This document shows positions 15,211 to 23,580 of a DNA stretch of 44,262 bases, piece after piece. The position numbers and the translations under genes are program-made. The notes under the pieces are model-generated. The model did no database searches. It had not been told where the DNA came from and worked only from the letters and a program-made list of their open reading frames with translations. The DNA is from Flavobacteriaceae bacterium (GTDB lineage Bacteria > Bacteroidota > Bacteroidia > Flavobacteriales > Flavobacteriaceae): positions 147,583-191,844 of the forward strand of contig NZFW01000020.1 in assembly GCA_002690805.1 (NCBI GenBank). The letters are read 5' to 3'. Every line of letters begins with the position of its first letter. Within the stretch, counting starts at the first letter, position 1.

Positions 15211-15765
15211 CTAAGATCCATTTATCCAATTAATAATCTCTTCATCATCTGGTTGTCTTCTAGGAGAAATAGATTTAACTACGTAGCCATTTTCATCAAT
15301 TAGAAATTTTTGAAAATTCCATGTTACCATTGAATCAATAGATCCATTTAATTTTTTTTTCGTTAGAAAAGAGTAAATTGGGTGTTGATTTGATCCAACA
15401 ACAGAAACTTTACCCATCATAGGAAACGTAACACCATAGTTTTGAGCACAAAATTCAGCAATTTCTTCATTAGTCCCTGGCTCTTGCCACAAAAAATTAT
15501 TAGCAGGAAATCCTACAATCACAAAATCAGTTTCGCTAAACTTTTCATATAGTGATTGAAGTGCTTTATACTGGGGAGTTAATCCACATTTTGAAGCAGT
15601 GTTAACTATCATAATTTTTTTTCCTTTTAATTTAGAAAAATCAAAGATTTCTCCATAGAGATCTTCTACAGAAAACTGATATATGCTCTGATTGGTTTTT
15701 TCTTGACTTTTAACTTGGATTGTAGTCATACAAATAATAAAATAAATAAAGGTTAAATATCTCAC
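15211..15765 (-). CDS. Exported glutathione-peroxidase-family thiol peroxidase
   Basis: A 184-residue peroxidase with an N-terminal signal peptide (about 1-20, ending VKS), so it acts outside the cytoplasm. The peroxidatic residue is Cys60 in NTASKCGLTPQY (Cys, not selenocysteine). Q94 in GFPANNFLWQEPG and W149-N150 in TWNFQKF complete the tetrad. Cys106 in IAEFCAQNYG is placed as the resolving cysteine of thioredoxin-dependent members, so the reductant is probably a thioredoxin-like protein rather than glutathione. It lies between clpS (50 bases upstream) and the trans-sulfuration gene (2 bases). Confidence 0.92.
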   Translation of the reverse strand: MRYLTFIYFIICMTTIQVKSQEKTNQSIYQFSVEDLYGEIFDFSKLKGKKIMIVNTASKCGLTPQYKALQSLYEKFSETDFVIVGFPANNFLWQEPGTNEEIAEFCAQNYGVTFPMMGKVSVVGSNQHPIYSFLTKKKLNGSIDSMVTWNFQKFLIDENGYVVKSISPRRQPDDEEIINWINGS

Positions 15766-15815
15766 AACAATAATATTTTATAACAAAATTAAACATTTTT
15801 AGTTCAAAACAATGA

Positions 15816-16130
15816 TTAAACTATCTCAGCTGTTAACCCTGCATCAATTAGCTTAATACATCTCGGCTCTAAATCAGAAATTGAACCTGTTTTAACGACA
15901 CACTTACCAGAAAAATGAACTATATATGCACATTGTTGAGCTTGCATGATAGTGTGATCACATACAGCTATAAGGGTCTTAATAACATGATCAAAAGTGT
16001 TTATATCATCATTATATAGCAAAAGTTCATATTGTCTCTCAATTTTTGTAATCTCCTGAATATCATTTTCAGGATTAATTTTAGGCTGAGTTGCAAATAT
16101 TAACTTTTTAAATAATGTATGGCCGTCCAT
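15816..16130 (-). CDS. clpS: ATP-dependent Clp protease adaptor ClpS
   Basis: A 104-residue adaptor that hands N-degron substrates to ClpAP/ClpCP. The signature YNDDINTFDHVIKTLIAVC is followed by AQQCAYIVHFSGKCVVKTG and a C-terminal GLTAEIV, all as in ClpS. About 30 poorly conserved residues precede the core, longer than some family members. The start overlaps the 3' end of prmA by 31 bases, so translation is probably coupled. It is fourth in the DUF1599-tpiA-prmA-clpS run. Confidence 0.93.
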   Translation of the reverse strand: MDGHTLFKKLIFATQPKINPENDIQEITKIERQYELLLYNDDINTFDHVIKTLIAVCDHTIMQAQQCAYIVHFSGKCVVKTGSISDLEPRCIKLIDAGLTAEIV

Positions 16131-16936
16131 AAATTTTTTTTCTTTTTTGAAATAAAATTCAATTTTAAAGATTTTGCTTTATCGTTGATATCATTAAAAT
16201 CATTATCGTAAAATCCACTCATAATTAATTGACCTCCAGTAAACAAGGCATTGGTATAGATTGAAATTTCTCTCATTATAACGTTTTTATTAATATTAGC
16301 CAAAATAATATCATATTTCCTTTGATTAACAAAATCAATATTGCCGTGATAAGCATTTATGAATTTACACTTGTTTAATCTCAAATTTTCTAATGTATTT
16401 TCATAACACCATTTTTCAATATCAATGGCATCGACTAGATTTGCCCCTTTTTTTTCAGATAAAATACTTAAAATTCCAGTTCCACAACCTACATCAAGTA
16501 CTTTTAAATTATTTAAATCTAATTTTAAAATATAGCTAATTACCATCGATGTAGTCTCGTGATGACCAGTTCCAAAACTCATTTTTGGAGTAATAATTAT
16601 TTCATACTTTAAATTTAGTGGAGAATGGAAATCTGCTCTGACACAACAATTTTTATTAATTATTATTGGTTCAAAATTACTTTCCCATATTTCGTTCCAA
16701 TTTTTATTTTCCAATATTTTAGATGAATAATTAATTTTAAAGTCTGAACTTGATAATATTCCTATACTATCAAAAAGCTGAGTCTGAAAATTAGCTTCAA
16801 CTATATAGGCATCTATGCCATCGTGTTTTTCTTCAAAGCTATCAAATCCAATCTGTGATAATTCAGCAATCAAAATTTCAGAACCTGACTTTACTGGAAA
16901 TACTTTAAACGAAAAAACACGATATGTAGTAGGCAT
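16100..16936 (-). CDS. prmA: Ribosomal protein L11 methyltransferase
   Basis: An SAM-dependent enzyme that trimethylates ribosomal protein L11. The 278-residue protein has an N-terminal substrate-binding ferredoxin-like part (EILIAELSQIGFDSFEE) and a class I methyltransferase domain: FGTGHHETT just before the SAM motif LDVGCGTGILS, then IDIEKW, and ILANINKNV in place of the common NI(L)AN motif. ATG at 16936 gives MPTTYRVFSFKVFP. It is separated from tpiA by a 10-base tandem repeat and overlaps clpS by 31 bases at the other end. Confidence 0.93.
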   Translation of the reverse strand: MPTTYRVFSFKVFPVKSGSEILIAELSQIGFDSFEEKHDGIDAYIVEANFQTQLFDSIGILSSSDFKINYSSKILENKNWNEIWESNFEPIIINKNCCVRADFHSPLNLKYEIIITPKMSFGTGHHETTSMVISYILKLDLNNLKVLDVGCGTGILSILSEKKGANLVDAIDIEKWCYENTLENLRLNKCKFINAYHGNIDFVNQRKYDIILANINKNVIMREISIYTNALFTGGQLIMSGFYDNDFNDINDKAKSLKLNFISKKKKNLWTAIHYLKS

Positions 16937-16958
16937 TATAAGGCATTATAGGGCATTA
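16931..16958. repeat. 10-base tandem repeat at the tpiA-prmA junction
   Basis: AGGCATTATA occurs at 16931-16940 and again at 16941-16950, followed by a partial third copy GGGCATTA. The copies hold the tpiA stop and the prmA start. On the minus strand each unit reads TATAATGCC, so one copy forms TAATG across the tpiA stop, out of frame with prmA, and the next carries the in-frame prmA ATG. Confidence 0.9.
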
Positions 16959-17695
16959 ACTATAGAAGCAAAATCTTTTGAATCTAGTGAGGCTCCACCA
17001 ATTAGACCTCCGTCAACATCTGGTTGATAAAAAATATTTTCAGCATTTGATGGCTTTACACTACCTCCGTAAATTATCGATACAGAATTAGCTAATGAAT
17101 GGTCATACTTTTCTGAAATTAATCCACGAATAAATGAATGCATTTCTTGAATTTGATCTGGAGAAGCAGTTTCTCCTGTTCCTATGGCCCATATGGGCTC
17201 ATAAGCAATTATAATTTTTTTCCAAGAGTCGTATTTCTGTAAAAAAACAGTGTTTTCAAGTTGGTTTTTAATAAAATTAAAATGATTTCTCGATTTTCTG
17301 TCAGACAGTTCCTCACCAATACAAAAAATAATTTCAATATCTTCCTCTAAGGCTTTTCTTATTTTTTTAAGTAATATTTGATCAGTTTCGTTAAAGTATG
17401 TTCTTCTCTCAGAATGTCCTAAAATAGTCAGGTAAACATTTATACTTTTTAACATTAAGGCTGATATTTCTCCTGTAAATGCACCATTTGACTCATAATG
17501 CATATTTTGAGAAGAAACTTCAATTTTCAAGTTTTTTAATTTTTCATTTATAAGACTTAACTGTGTATATGGTGGAGACACAACTATTCTCAAATCAGGA
17601 GGAAAGGAATAATTCATAAGTTCATCAATAAGTAATAAACTATCGAAATTTGTATTATTCATTTTCCAATTTCCAGCTATAATTTTTTGTCTCAT
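16946..17695 (-). CDS. tpiA: Triose-phosphate isomerase
   Basis: Interconverts dihydroxyacetone phosphate and glyceraldehyde-3-phosphate in glycolysis and gluconeogenesis. The 249-residue barrel has all catalytic residues: K11 in GNWKMN, H94 in LGHSERR, E166 in AYEPIWAIGTG (with the flexible loop), and the phosphate-binding YGGSVKP and GGLIGGASL near the C-terminus. It lies 2 bases after the DUF1599 gene and 9 bases before prmA. It is the second gene of the seven-gene minus-strand run. Confidence 0.97.
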   Translation of the reverse strand: MRQKIIAGNWKMNNTNFDSLLLIDELMNYSFPPDLRIVVSPPYTQLSLINEKLKNLKIEVSSQNMHYESNGAFTGEISALMLKSINVYLTILGHSERRTYFNETDQILLKKIRKALEEDIEIIFCIGEELSDRKSRNHFNFIKNQLENTVFLQKYDSWKKIIIAYEPIWAIGTGETASPDQIQEMHSFIRGLISEKYDHSLANSVSIIYGGSVKPSNAENIFYQPDVDGGLIGGASLDSKDFASIVNAL

Positions 17696-17697
17696 AA

Positions 17698-18237
17698 TTA
17701 ATTGTTATTTAAATGAATTAAGGCAAATACTGAATAATTTATAATGTCTTGGTAGTTTGCATCAACCCCTTCAGAAACAAGTGTTTGACCTTTATTTTGT
17801 TCAATTTGTTTAATTCGTAGTAGTTTCTGTATAATTAAATCAGTTAATGAAGAAACCCTCATTTCTCTCCATGCTTCACCATAATCATGGTTTTTTGCAA
17901 GCATAAGATCATATGTGGTTTTTGAGTGTTTATCATAAAAATCAATAGCTTGTTGTTCTGAAAGGTCAGGATGTTCTGAAACACCAATCTCTATCTGAAT
18001 TAAGGACATAATAGAGTAGTTAATTATTCCTACAAATTCATCTTTTTGTCCCTCAGGAATTTTTTGGTCTTTATTTTTCTGGATACCTCTTATTCTTTGA
18101 GCCTTAATATAAATTTGATCTGTTAAAGACGCTAATCTCAAAATACGCCAAGCGCATCCATAATCTTTCATTTTATTTTTAAATAATACCTTACATTGTG
18201 TAATTATTTCAATGTACTGATCTTTTGTGGTCGTCAT
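17698..18237 (-). CDS. DUF1599 protein with internally repeated domain
   Basis: A 179-residue protein that I recognise as DUF1599 (PF07659), common in Bacteroidota and of unknown function; the domain has been linked bioinformatically to nucleotide modification (Nmad1). The sequence is a tandem duplicate: DYGCAWRILRLASLTDQIYI at about 25-44 and DYGEAWREMRVSSLTDLIIQ at about 120-139, each followed by a KxxRIxxI helix and an INYS(I/V) segment. It is first in the operon with tpiA, prmA and clpS. The ATG at 18237 faces folP across 80 bases of AT-rich DNA, where a divergent promoter region is expected, but I see no strong boxes. Confidence 0.82.
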   Translation of the reverse strand: MTTTKDQYIEIITQCKVLFKNKMKDYGCAWRILRLASLTDQIYIKAQRIRGIQKNKDQKIPEGQKDEFVGIINYSIMSLIQIEIGVSEHPDLSEQQAIDFYDKHSKTTYDLMLAKNHDYGEAWREMRVSSLTDLIIQKLLRIKQIEQNKGQTLVSEGVDANYQDIINYSVFALIHLNNN

Positions 18238-18317
18238 GAAAATTTTATAGTAAATTTCGAAAAATTTTTAATGTAAAAAAGAATCTTTTTAAAAAGTTAT
18301 CCAAAACAAAAAATATT

Positions 18318-19139
18318 ATGACCTTAAATTGCAGAGGAAAACTAGTGGACCTTAAAATACCAAAAATAATGGGTATTTTAAATATAACTCCTGATTCATT
18401 TTATGACGGAGGTAAATACAATTCAATTGAAAAGTCAATAAAGCAATGTGAAAAACTTATTGTTGAAGGTTCAACATTTATTGATGTTGGGGCCGTAAGT
18501 ACAAAACCTGGAGCGAGTCAATTATCATTAGAGACAGAAAGAAAAAGACTTCTTCCTGTTTTTGAAAGCTTATTAAAATTTTTTCCAAAATGTATGTTTT
18601 CGATTGATACTTTTAGACATGAAATAGCCGAGGAAACATTAAAAATGGGTGCAACAATTATAAATGATGTTTCGGGTGGAGACTTTAGTAAAAAGATGTA
18701 TAATATTGTTGGAAAGTTCGATTCCCCTTATGTATTGACTCATAGAAAAGGAAAGTCAAAAATAATGCAAAATAATCCTAAGTACATAGATGTAACTACT
18801 GAAGTTCACTTTGAATTATTGAAAAAGTTAAATATGGCAAAAGAAAGTGGAATTAATGATGTTATTATTGATGTTGGTTTTGGATTTGGTAAAACCATTC
18901 AGGATAATTATAAGTTATTAAAAAATCTTGACCTGTTCCAATCTCTTAACTGTGCTGTTTTAACTGGTATTTCCAGAAAATCAATGATTTGGAAATATTT
19001 AAATACTTCTCCTGAAAAATCATTAAATGGAACTACTTTTTTACATGCATTTGCATTGCAAAATGGATCTAAAATACTTAGAGTTCATGATGTTAAAAAT
19101 GCCAAAGAATGTATAGATTTATTGCAGGCACTAAGTTAG
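18318..19139 (+). CDS. folP: Dihydropteroate synthase
   Basis: Condenses 6-hydroxymethyl-dihydropterin diphosphate with p-aminobenzoate in folate synthesis, and is the sulfonamide target. The 273-residue barrel shows MGILNITPDSFYDGG (loop 1), FIDVGAVSTKPGA (loop 2, where many homologues read GGxSTRPG), FSIDTFR, INDVSGGD and DVGFGFGKT. It is followed 27 bases later by the diadenylate cyclase gene, an order common in Bacteroidota. The start is the ATG at 18318, with a loose A-rich leader. Confidence 0.95.
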   Translation: MTLNCRGKLVDLKIPKIMGILNITPDSFYDGGKYNSIEKSIKQCEKLIVEGSTFIDVGAVSTKPGASQLSLETERKRLLPVFESLLKFFPKCMFSIDTFRHEIAEETLKMGATIINDVSGGDFSKKMYNIVGKFDSPYVLTHRKGKSKIMQNNPKYIDVTTEVHFELLKKLNMAKESGINDVIIDVGFGFGKTIQDNYKLLKNLDLFQSLNCAVLTGISRKSMIWKYLNTSPEKSLNGTTFLHAFALQNGSKILRVHDVKNAKECIDLLQALS

Positions 19140-19166
19140 TTTTATACATTTACAAAAATTAATTTA

Positions 19167-19955
19167 TTGGAAAATCTCGATTTTTTAAATATTAGCTTGA
19201 TTGATCTTTTTGATATTGCTCTGGTAGCTTTATTGCTTTTTTCTTTGTATAGACTTGTAAAAGGTACTGTAGCGATAAATATATTTTTGGGAATAGTTAT
19301 TATTTATATGATATGGAAAATAACTGATATACTAAATATGGACGTTTTAAGTAATATTTTAGGTAATTTTATAAGTGTTGGTTTTTTTGCATTAATTGTG
19401 GTTTTTCAACAAGAAATTAGAAAGTTTCTGCTACTAATTGGATCTTCTAATTTCACTTCAAAAAAAAATGTTTTAAAATATTTCAAATTTTTTAATCAAC
19501 CTAAAGTTCAAAATGATACTGATGTTAAAATGATTTTGGACTCCTGTACGAAAATGTCTAAAGAAAAGACTGGCGCTATAATTATCCTAGAAAGAAATAA
19601 TAATCTAGATTTTATCAAAAATACTGGAGATAAATCAAAAATATTTTTATCTTCTCAAATTTTAGAAACAATTTTTTTCAAAAACAGTCCATTACATGAT
19701 GGGGCAATTATTATAAAAAATAATTATATAACAGCTACTAGAGTTGTATTACCAGTTTCTGAAAATAAATTATTGGCAAGAAGATTTGGCCTAAGACATA
19801 AAGCAGGTTTAGGAATTACTGAAAAAACTGATGCAATAGCAATTGTTACCTCTGAACAAACAGGTGATATTTCTTATTTCAAGGATGGTGAATATATAAA
19901 ATTTGATTCTCAAGGAGAGTTAAACAAAATGATAATTGAAGATTTGACTTTTTAA
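19167..19955 (+). CDS. cdaA: Diadenylate cyclase (c-di-AMP synthase, CdaA/DacA type)
   Basis: A membrane-bound enzyme that makes c-di-AMP from two ATP. The 262-residue protein has about three N-terminal helices (12-32, 35-55, 68-88), then a DisA_N/DAC domain with DGA at 178-180 in SPLHDGAI and the RHR motif present as RHK (210-212) in GLRHKAGLGITE. The start is TTG at 19167: no ATG lies in frame until the third helix, and the resulting MENLDFLNIS opening matches relatives. It overlaps the convergent ABC transporter gene by 4 bases. Regulatory gene context (cdaR) is absent. Confidence 0.92.
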   Translation: MENLDFLNISLIDLFDIALVALLLFSLYRLVKGTVAINIFLGIVIIYMIWKITDILNMDVLSNILGNFISVGFFALIVVFQQEIRKFLLLIGSSNFTSKKNVLKYFKFFNQPKVQNDTDVKMILDSCTKMSKEKTGAIIILERNNNLDFIKNTGDKSKIFLSSQILETIFFKNSPLHDGAIIIKNNYITATRVVLPVSENKLLARRFGLRHKAGLGITEKTDAIAIVTSEQTGDISYFKDGEYIKFDSQGELNKMIIEDLTF

Positions 19956-21724
19956 TTAGTCAAAGTGTTTTTTGAAACAAATTGAATATTATATAACTGT
20001 GAATATTTACCGGATTTTAATTTCATCAAATCTTTATGTGAACCTTGCTCAACAATTTGACCGTTATCCATTACTATAATTCTATCTGCTGTTCTAATCG
20101 TATCTAATCGATGTGCAATTATAATCGATGTTTTTCCTTCAGTAATTTTTGAAGTTGCTTTTTGAATTAACTCTTCCGAATTTGAATCAATAGAAGAAGT
20201 AGCTTCATCCAGAATTAGAATAGTTGGATTAGTCAAGTATGCTCTCAAAAATGCTATTAATTGTCTTTGACCAGATGATAACATCAATCCTCTTTCCTTA
20301 ACATTATAGTTATAACCTCCAGGAAGTTTTTTAATAAATTCGTGAACACCGATATTCTTGGCTGCAAAAACAACATCTTCAAATTTAATGGATGGGTCAA
20401 ATAATGTTATGTTATCATAAATTGATGCAGCAAATAAAAAAACATCTTGACTTACAGTGCAAATTTGATTTCTTAAATAATCTAATTCTATTTCTTTTAT
20501 TGAAATACCATCAATCATTATTGAACCACTCTGAAAATCATAAAAGCGTGACAGCAAATTAATAATCGAGGATTTTCCTGCTCCTGTTGGCCCAACGATA
20601 GCAATTGTCTCTCCAGGGTTAACTTTTAAATTTATTCCTTTTAAAACTTCCTTATTTTTATCATATGAGAATCTTACGTTATTAAAAGTTATTAAGCCTT
20701 CAAATTTTTGTGGTCTTAAATTTCCATTATCGATAATTGAACTATTTGATTCTAATATTTTAAAAATTCTTGAGGTTGAAACCATACCCATTTGTAGTGA
20801 GTTAAATTTATCCGCTATTTGTCTTAGCGGTCTAAATAATATTTGGGACATCTGTATAAAAAGAAAAATTATACCTAAAGTTACCCCATCTCCACTACTT
20901 GTATTTAGACCACCATACCATACCAAAAGACCAATAGTTATTGACGAAGAAAGTTCAGCAACAGGAAAAAATATTGAATTGAACCACACCGTTTTTAACC
21001 AAGCATTTTTATGCTTGTTATTTATATTGATAAAAGTTTTATACTCATCTTTTTCCCTATGAAAAATCTGGACTATTTTCATTCCTGATAATCTTTCCTG
21101 TACAAAAGAATTTAAGTTTGCAACTTCTTTTCTTACATCTTCAAAGGCAATTTTCATGGATTTTTGAAATAATCGTGTTGCGTATAATATTAAAGGTAAA
21201 ATCGAGAAAACAATAAAAGAAAGTTTCCAATTAATAGCTAACATTATAATTATCACAAATAACATTTTAAGAAGATCAGCAATTATCATGAATAGTCCTT
21301 GAGAAAAAATACTTGCAATTGTTTCTATGTCATTTACAACTCTGGTTACAAGTCTTCCAATTGCAGAGTTGTCATAATAGGACATTTTAAAATGAATTAT
21401 TTTATCAAATAATGAAACTCTTAAATCTTTTATAACCCTCTGACCCAAAAAATTTGCATAGAAAACAAAAAGAAATTGAAAACAAACCTCAAGTATTAAA
21501 GTGATCAACATTAAACCTAAAAAAAAAAGCATTCCTTGATAATCATTTTTAGTTATATAATCATCAACAGTAATTTTAAGTAAATAAGGAGATAAAACAG
21601 AGAATATTGATAGAAAAATGGCAAATAGCATAACCAGATAATAGCTAATTTTATATGGCTTAACATAAACCATTAGTTTACTAAATAGTTTAAAATCAAA
21701 AATTTTACCTTTGGTTGATGTCAT
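19952..21724 (-). CDS. ABC exporter half-transporter (MsbA/multidrug type)
   Basis: A 590-residue fused membrane-ATPase half-transporter that works as a dimer in the inner membrane. The first 320 or so residues hold six helices, beginning with YYLVMLFAIFLSIFSVLSPY. The ATPase domain shows Walker A VGPTGAGKSS, a Q-loop (VSQDVFLF), signature LSSGQRQLI, Walker B ILILDEATSSID and the H-switch IAHRLDT. The signature begins LSSGQ instead of the usual LSGGQ. Lipid or drug export cannot be told apart. It overlaps truA upstream by 20 bases and cdaA downstream by 4 bases. Confidence 0.93.
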   Translation of the reverse strand: MTSTKGKIFDFKLFSKLMVYVKPYKISYYLVMLFAIFLSIFSVLSPYLLKITVDDYITKNDYQGMLFFLGLMLITLILEVCFQFLFVFYANFLGQRVIKDLRVSLFDKIIHFKMSYYDNSAIGRLVTRVVNDIETIASIFSQGLFMIIADLLKMLFVIIIMLAINWKLSFIVFSILPLILYATRLFQKSMKIAFEDVRKEVANLNSFVQERLSGMKIVQIFHREKDEYKTFININNKHKNAWLKTVWFNSIFFPVAELSSSITIGLLVWYGGLNTSSGDGVTLGIIFLFIQMSQILFRPLRQIADKFNSLQMGMVSTSRIFKILESNSSIIDNGNLRPQKFEGLITFNNVRFSYDKNKEVLKGINLKVNPGETIAIVGPTGAGKSSIINLLSRFYDFQSGSIMIDGISIKEIELDYLRNQICTVSQDVFLFAASIYDNITLFDPSIKFEDVVFAAKNIGVHEFIKKLPGGYNYNVKERGLMLSSGQRQLIAFLRAYLTNPTILILDEATSSIDSNSEELIQKATSKITEGKTSIIIAHRLDTIRTADRIIVMDNGQIVEQGSHKDLMKLKSGKYSQLYNIQFVSKNTLTN

Positions 21725-22499
21725 TAGTTAAATATATTGATTGAGGATATTTAATTTCAGTTAAAAACAAACCATTAGCAGGAACTGAATATCCAGCATT
21801 ACTTCGCTTTCTACTTTCGAGTATTTCTTTTAAATCTTTTAAACCCTTTTTGCGAAGACCAATTTCAATTAAAGTTCCCACAATAGCCCTCACCATGTTT
21901 CTAAGGAATCTATTTGAAGTAATTTTAAAAACACCTCCATTATCATATGTTTCCCAAAACGCCGAATCAATTTTACAATTAAATGTTTTAACATCAGTAT
22001 TAGATTTTGAAAAACATTCAAAATCACTATGATCTATTATAACTTTTGAAGCTTGATTCATTAAGTTCCAGTCTAATTTTTCTTTAAAATAATAATAGAA
22101 AGGAAATTTAAAAGGTTCTTTTACTTGACTGATATAATAATAATATGTTCTTGAAATTGCATCAAATCTTGCATGAGCTTCGTTATTTACCCTAATTAAA
22201 TTATTTACAACAATCGATTTTGGCAATAACCTATTAATTTTAAATATAAAATCAAATTCTTCTAAATTAAAATCATTAATATCAAAATGAGCAATCATTT
22301 TTTTAGCATGTACACCTGTATCTGTTCTTCCAGCTCCAAAGACTGAAATACTTTCTTTTAAAACTATTGTCATGGCTTCCTCTAAAGTCTGCTGAATAGT
22401 AATTGCATTATTTTGTCTTTGCCAACCATGAAAACTAGTTCCATCATAAGATAATTCTATAAAATAGCGCAAAATATTTTTTTTGTAAAGATATTTCAT
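21705..22499 (-). CDS. truA: tRNA pseudouridine synthase A
   Basis: Isomerises uridines 38-40 in the anticodon arm of many tRNAs. The 264-residue protein opens with RYFIELSYDGTSFHGWQRQ and has the catalytic Asp60 in GAGRTDTGVHAKKM. NRFLRNMVRAIVGTLIEIG and a C-terminal SVPANGLFLTEIKYP agree with TruA. The start ATG at 22499 adds eight residues before the conserved core. The ABC exporter gene begins inside its 3' end, so the two are cotranscribed. Confidence 0.96.
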   Translation of the reverse strand: MKYLYKKNILRYFIELSYDGTSFHGWQRQNNAITIQQTLEEAMTIVLKESISVFGAGRTDTGVHAKKMIAHFDINDFNLEEFDFIFKINRLLPKSIVVNNLIRVNNEAHARFDAISRTYYYYISQVKEPFKFPFYYYFKEKLDWNLMNQASKVIIDHSDFECFSKSNTDVKTFNCKIDSAFWETYDNGGVFKITSNRFLRNMVRAIVGTLIEIGLRKKGLKDLKEILESRKRSNAGYSVPANGLFLTEIKYPQSIYLTNDINQR

Positions 22500-22555
22500 T
22501 CTATTTTAATTTATAGATTCATAATTTAAAATCACAAATTATATTTGTTATTATT

Positions 22556-23074
22556 ATGAAAAAGATACTTTTACTTTCCGATACTCACGGTTTAATTGAT
22601 GATAAAATTATTAATTATGCAAATTCTGCTGATGAAATATGGCATGCTGGAGATATCGGAGATATTAATGTAATAAATAACTTACAAAAGTATGGATTAG
22701 TCAGGGGTGTTTATGGTAATATTGATAATAGTTTAATTAGATCATTATTTTCAGAAAATACATATTTTGAATGCGAGGATATATCTGTCTTGATAACTCA
22801 TATTGGTGGCTATCCAGGAAATTATTCACTTAGGGTCAAAAATTTAATAAAAAAATACAAACCAAAAATATTTATTTCTGGACATTCTCATATTCTAAAG
22901 ATAATTTATGATAAAAGATTTAGCCTTTTGCATTTCAATCCAGGAGCAGCAGGTAAAATTGGATTTCACAAAAAAAGAACAATGATAAAATTTGAAATTG
23001 ATGGAGTTAATATTAAAAATGTTTTTGTTATTGAATTAGGAAATAGATCAACTATTACCGCAAACGATCTATAG
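22556..23074 (+). CDS. YfcE/MJ0936-type metallophosphoesterase
   Basis: A 172-residue calcineurin-like phosphodiesterase. Metal-binding motifs are in order: SDTHG (9-13), HAGDIGD (36-42), YGNID, THIGG and GHSHI. The short length and lack of extra domains match the YfcE/MJ0936 group, which cleave artificial phosphodiesters; no natural substrate is known for this one. TATATTTG at 22540-22547 would place transcription start very near the ATG. The 3' end overlaps the convergent DUF4293 gene by 20 bases. Confidence 0.88.
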   Translation: MKKILLLSDTHGLIDDKIINYANSADEIWHAGDIGDINVINNLQKYGLVRGVYGNIDNSLIRSLFSENTYFECEDISVLITHIGGYPGNYSLRVKNLIKKYKPKIFISGHSHILKIIYDKRFSLLHFNPGAAGKIGFHKKRTMIKFEIDGVNIKNVFVIELGNRSTITANDL

Positions 23075-23429
23075 AGTTTATTAAATCCTCATCCCTTCTA
23101 ATTCCACGATTTGCAAACAAAATCAGTACAATAGTAATCATCACTAACACATGTGCTAAGCTGAATTTATACTGATTGAATATTAAAAACAATAAACTTA
23201 ATAATTGAAAGTATACATTAATATTATTAAACAATAATTGAATATTCCTTCTCCTATAATAAATCAGTGATATAAATGATAGTATACAAGTCAAGATCAT
23301 ATATTTATCCACAGAACTTATCTGAATAAAAATTGTATAATTTTCTAAAAGTTGATTTGATAATGCCTTATAAACAATATTTAATATTAAGATTGTAAGC
23401 AAATAAAGATTTTGGACTCTTTGAATCAT
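23055..23429 (-). CDS. DUF4293 membrane protein
   Basis: A 124-residue protein with four predicted membrane helices (about 8-22, 43-56, 68-84, 88-105). It opens MIQRVQNLYLLTILIL and ends ANRGIRRDEDLINSIDRLR, both hallmarks of DUF4293 (PF14126), a Bacteroidota family of unknown function usually next to rho, as here, where it is divergent from it. It is a little shorter than the family members I recall, mostly in the loop after helix 1. It overlaps the phosphoesterase gene at the 3' end. Confidence 0.85.
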   Translation of the reverse strand: MIQRVQNLYLLTILILNIVYKALSNQLLENYTIFIQISSVDKYMILTCILSFISLIYYRRRNIQLLFNNINVYFQLLSLLFLIFNQYKFSLAHVLVMITIVLILFANRGIRRDEDLINSIDRLR

Positions 23430-23507
23430 ATATAAAAATTAAATGTAAAATTAAGTTATTATATGAGTACATTAAAATAAATATTTGTAATATTGCAATG
23501 ACTAATA

Positions 23508-23538
23508 ATCAAAAACACACACACTTCAAGTTTTTGAT
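23508..23538 (+). promoter_or_regulatory. Hairpin with CA-rich loop in the rho leader
   Basis: ATCAAAAAC (23508-23516) pairs with GTTTTTGAT (23530-23538) over 9 bp around a 13-base loop made of CACACA-type sequence. It lies 42 bases before the rho ATG. No T-run follows, so it is not a simple terminator. C-rich, weakly structured RNA is a typical Rho-binding substrate, so feedback on rho is possible but unproven. Confidence 0.4.
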
Positions 23539-23580
23539 GGTCATATCCCAATAATTAAGTTTGAAAATATTAATAAAATT

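Noticed and set aside
22535-22547. CAAAT-TAT-ATTTG palindrome before the phosphoesterase gene
   Set aside because: Considered as an operator, but it is explained by a -7 box (TATATTTG) in AT-rich sequence.
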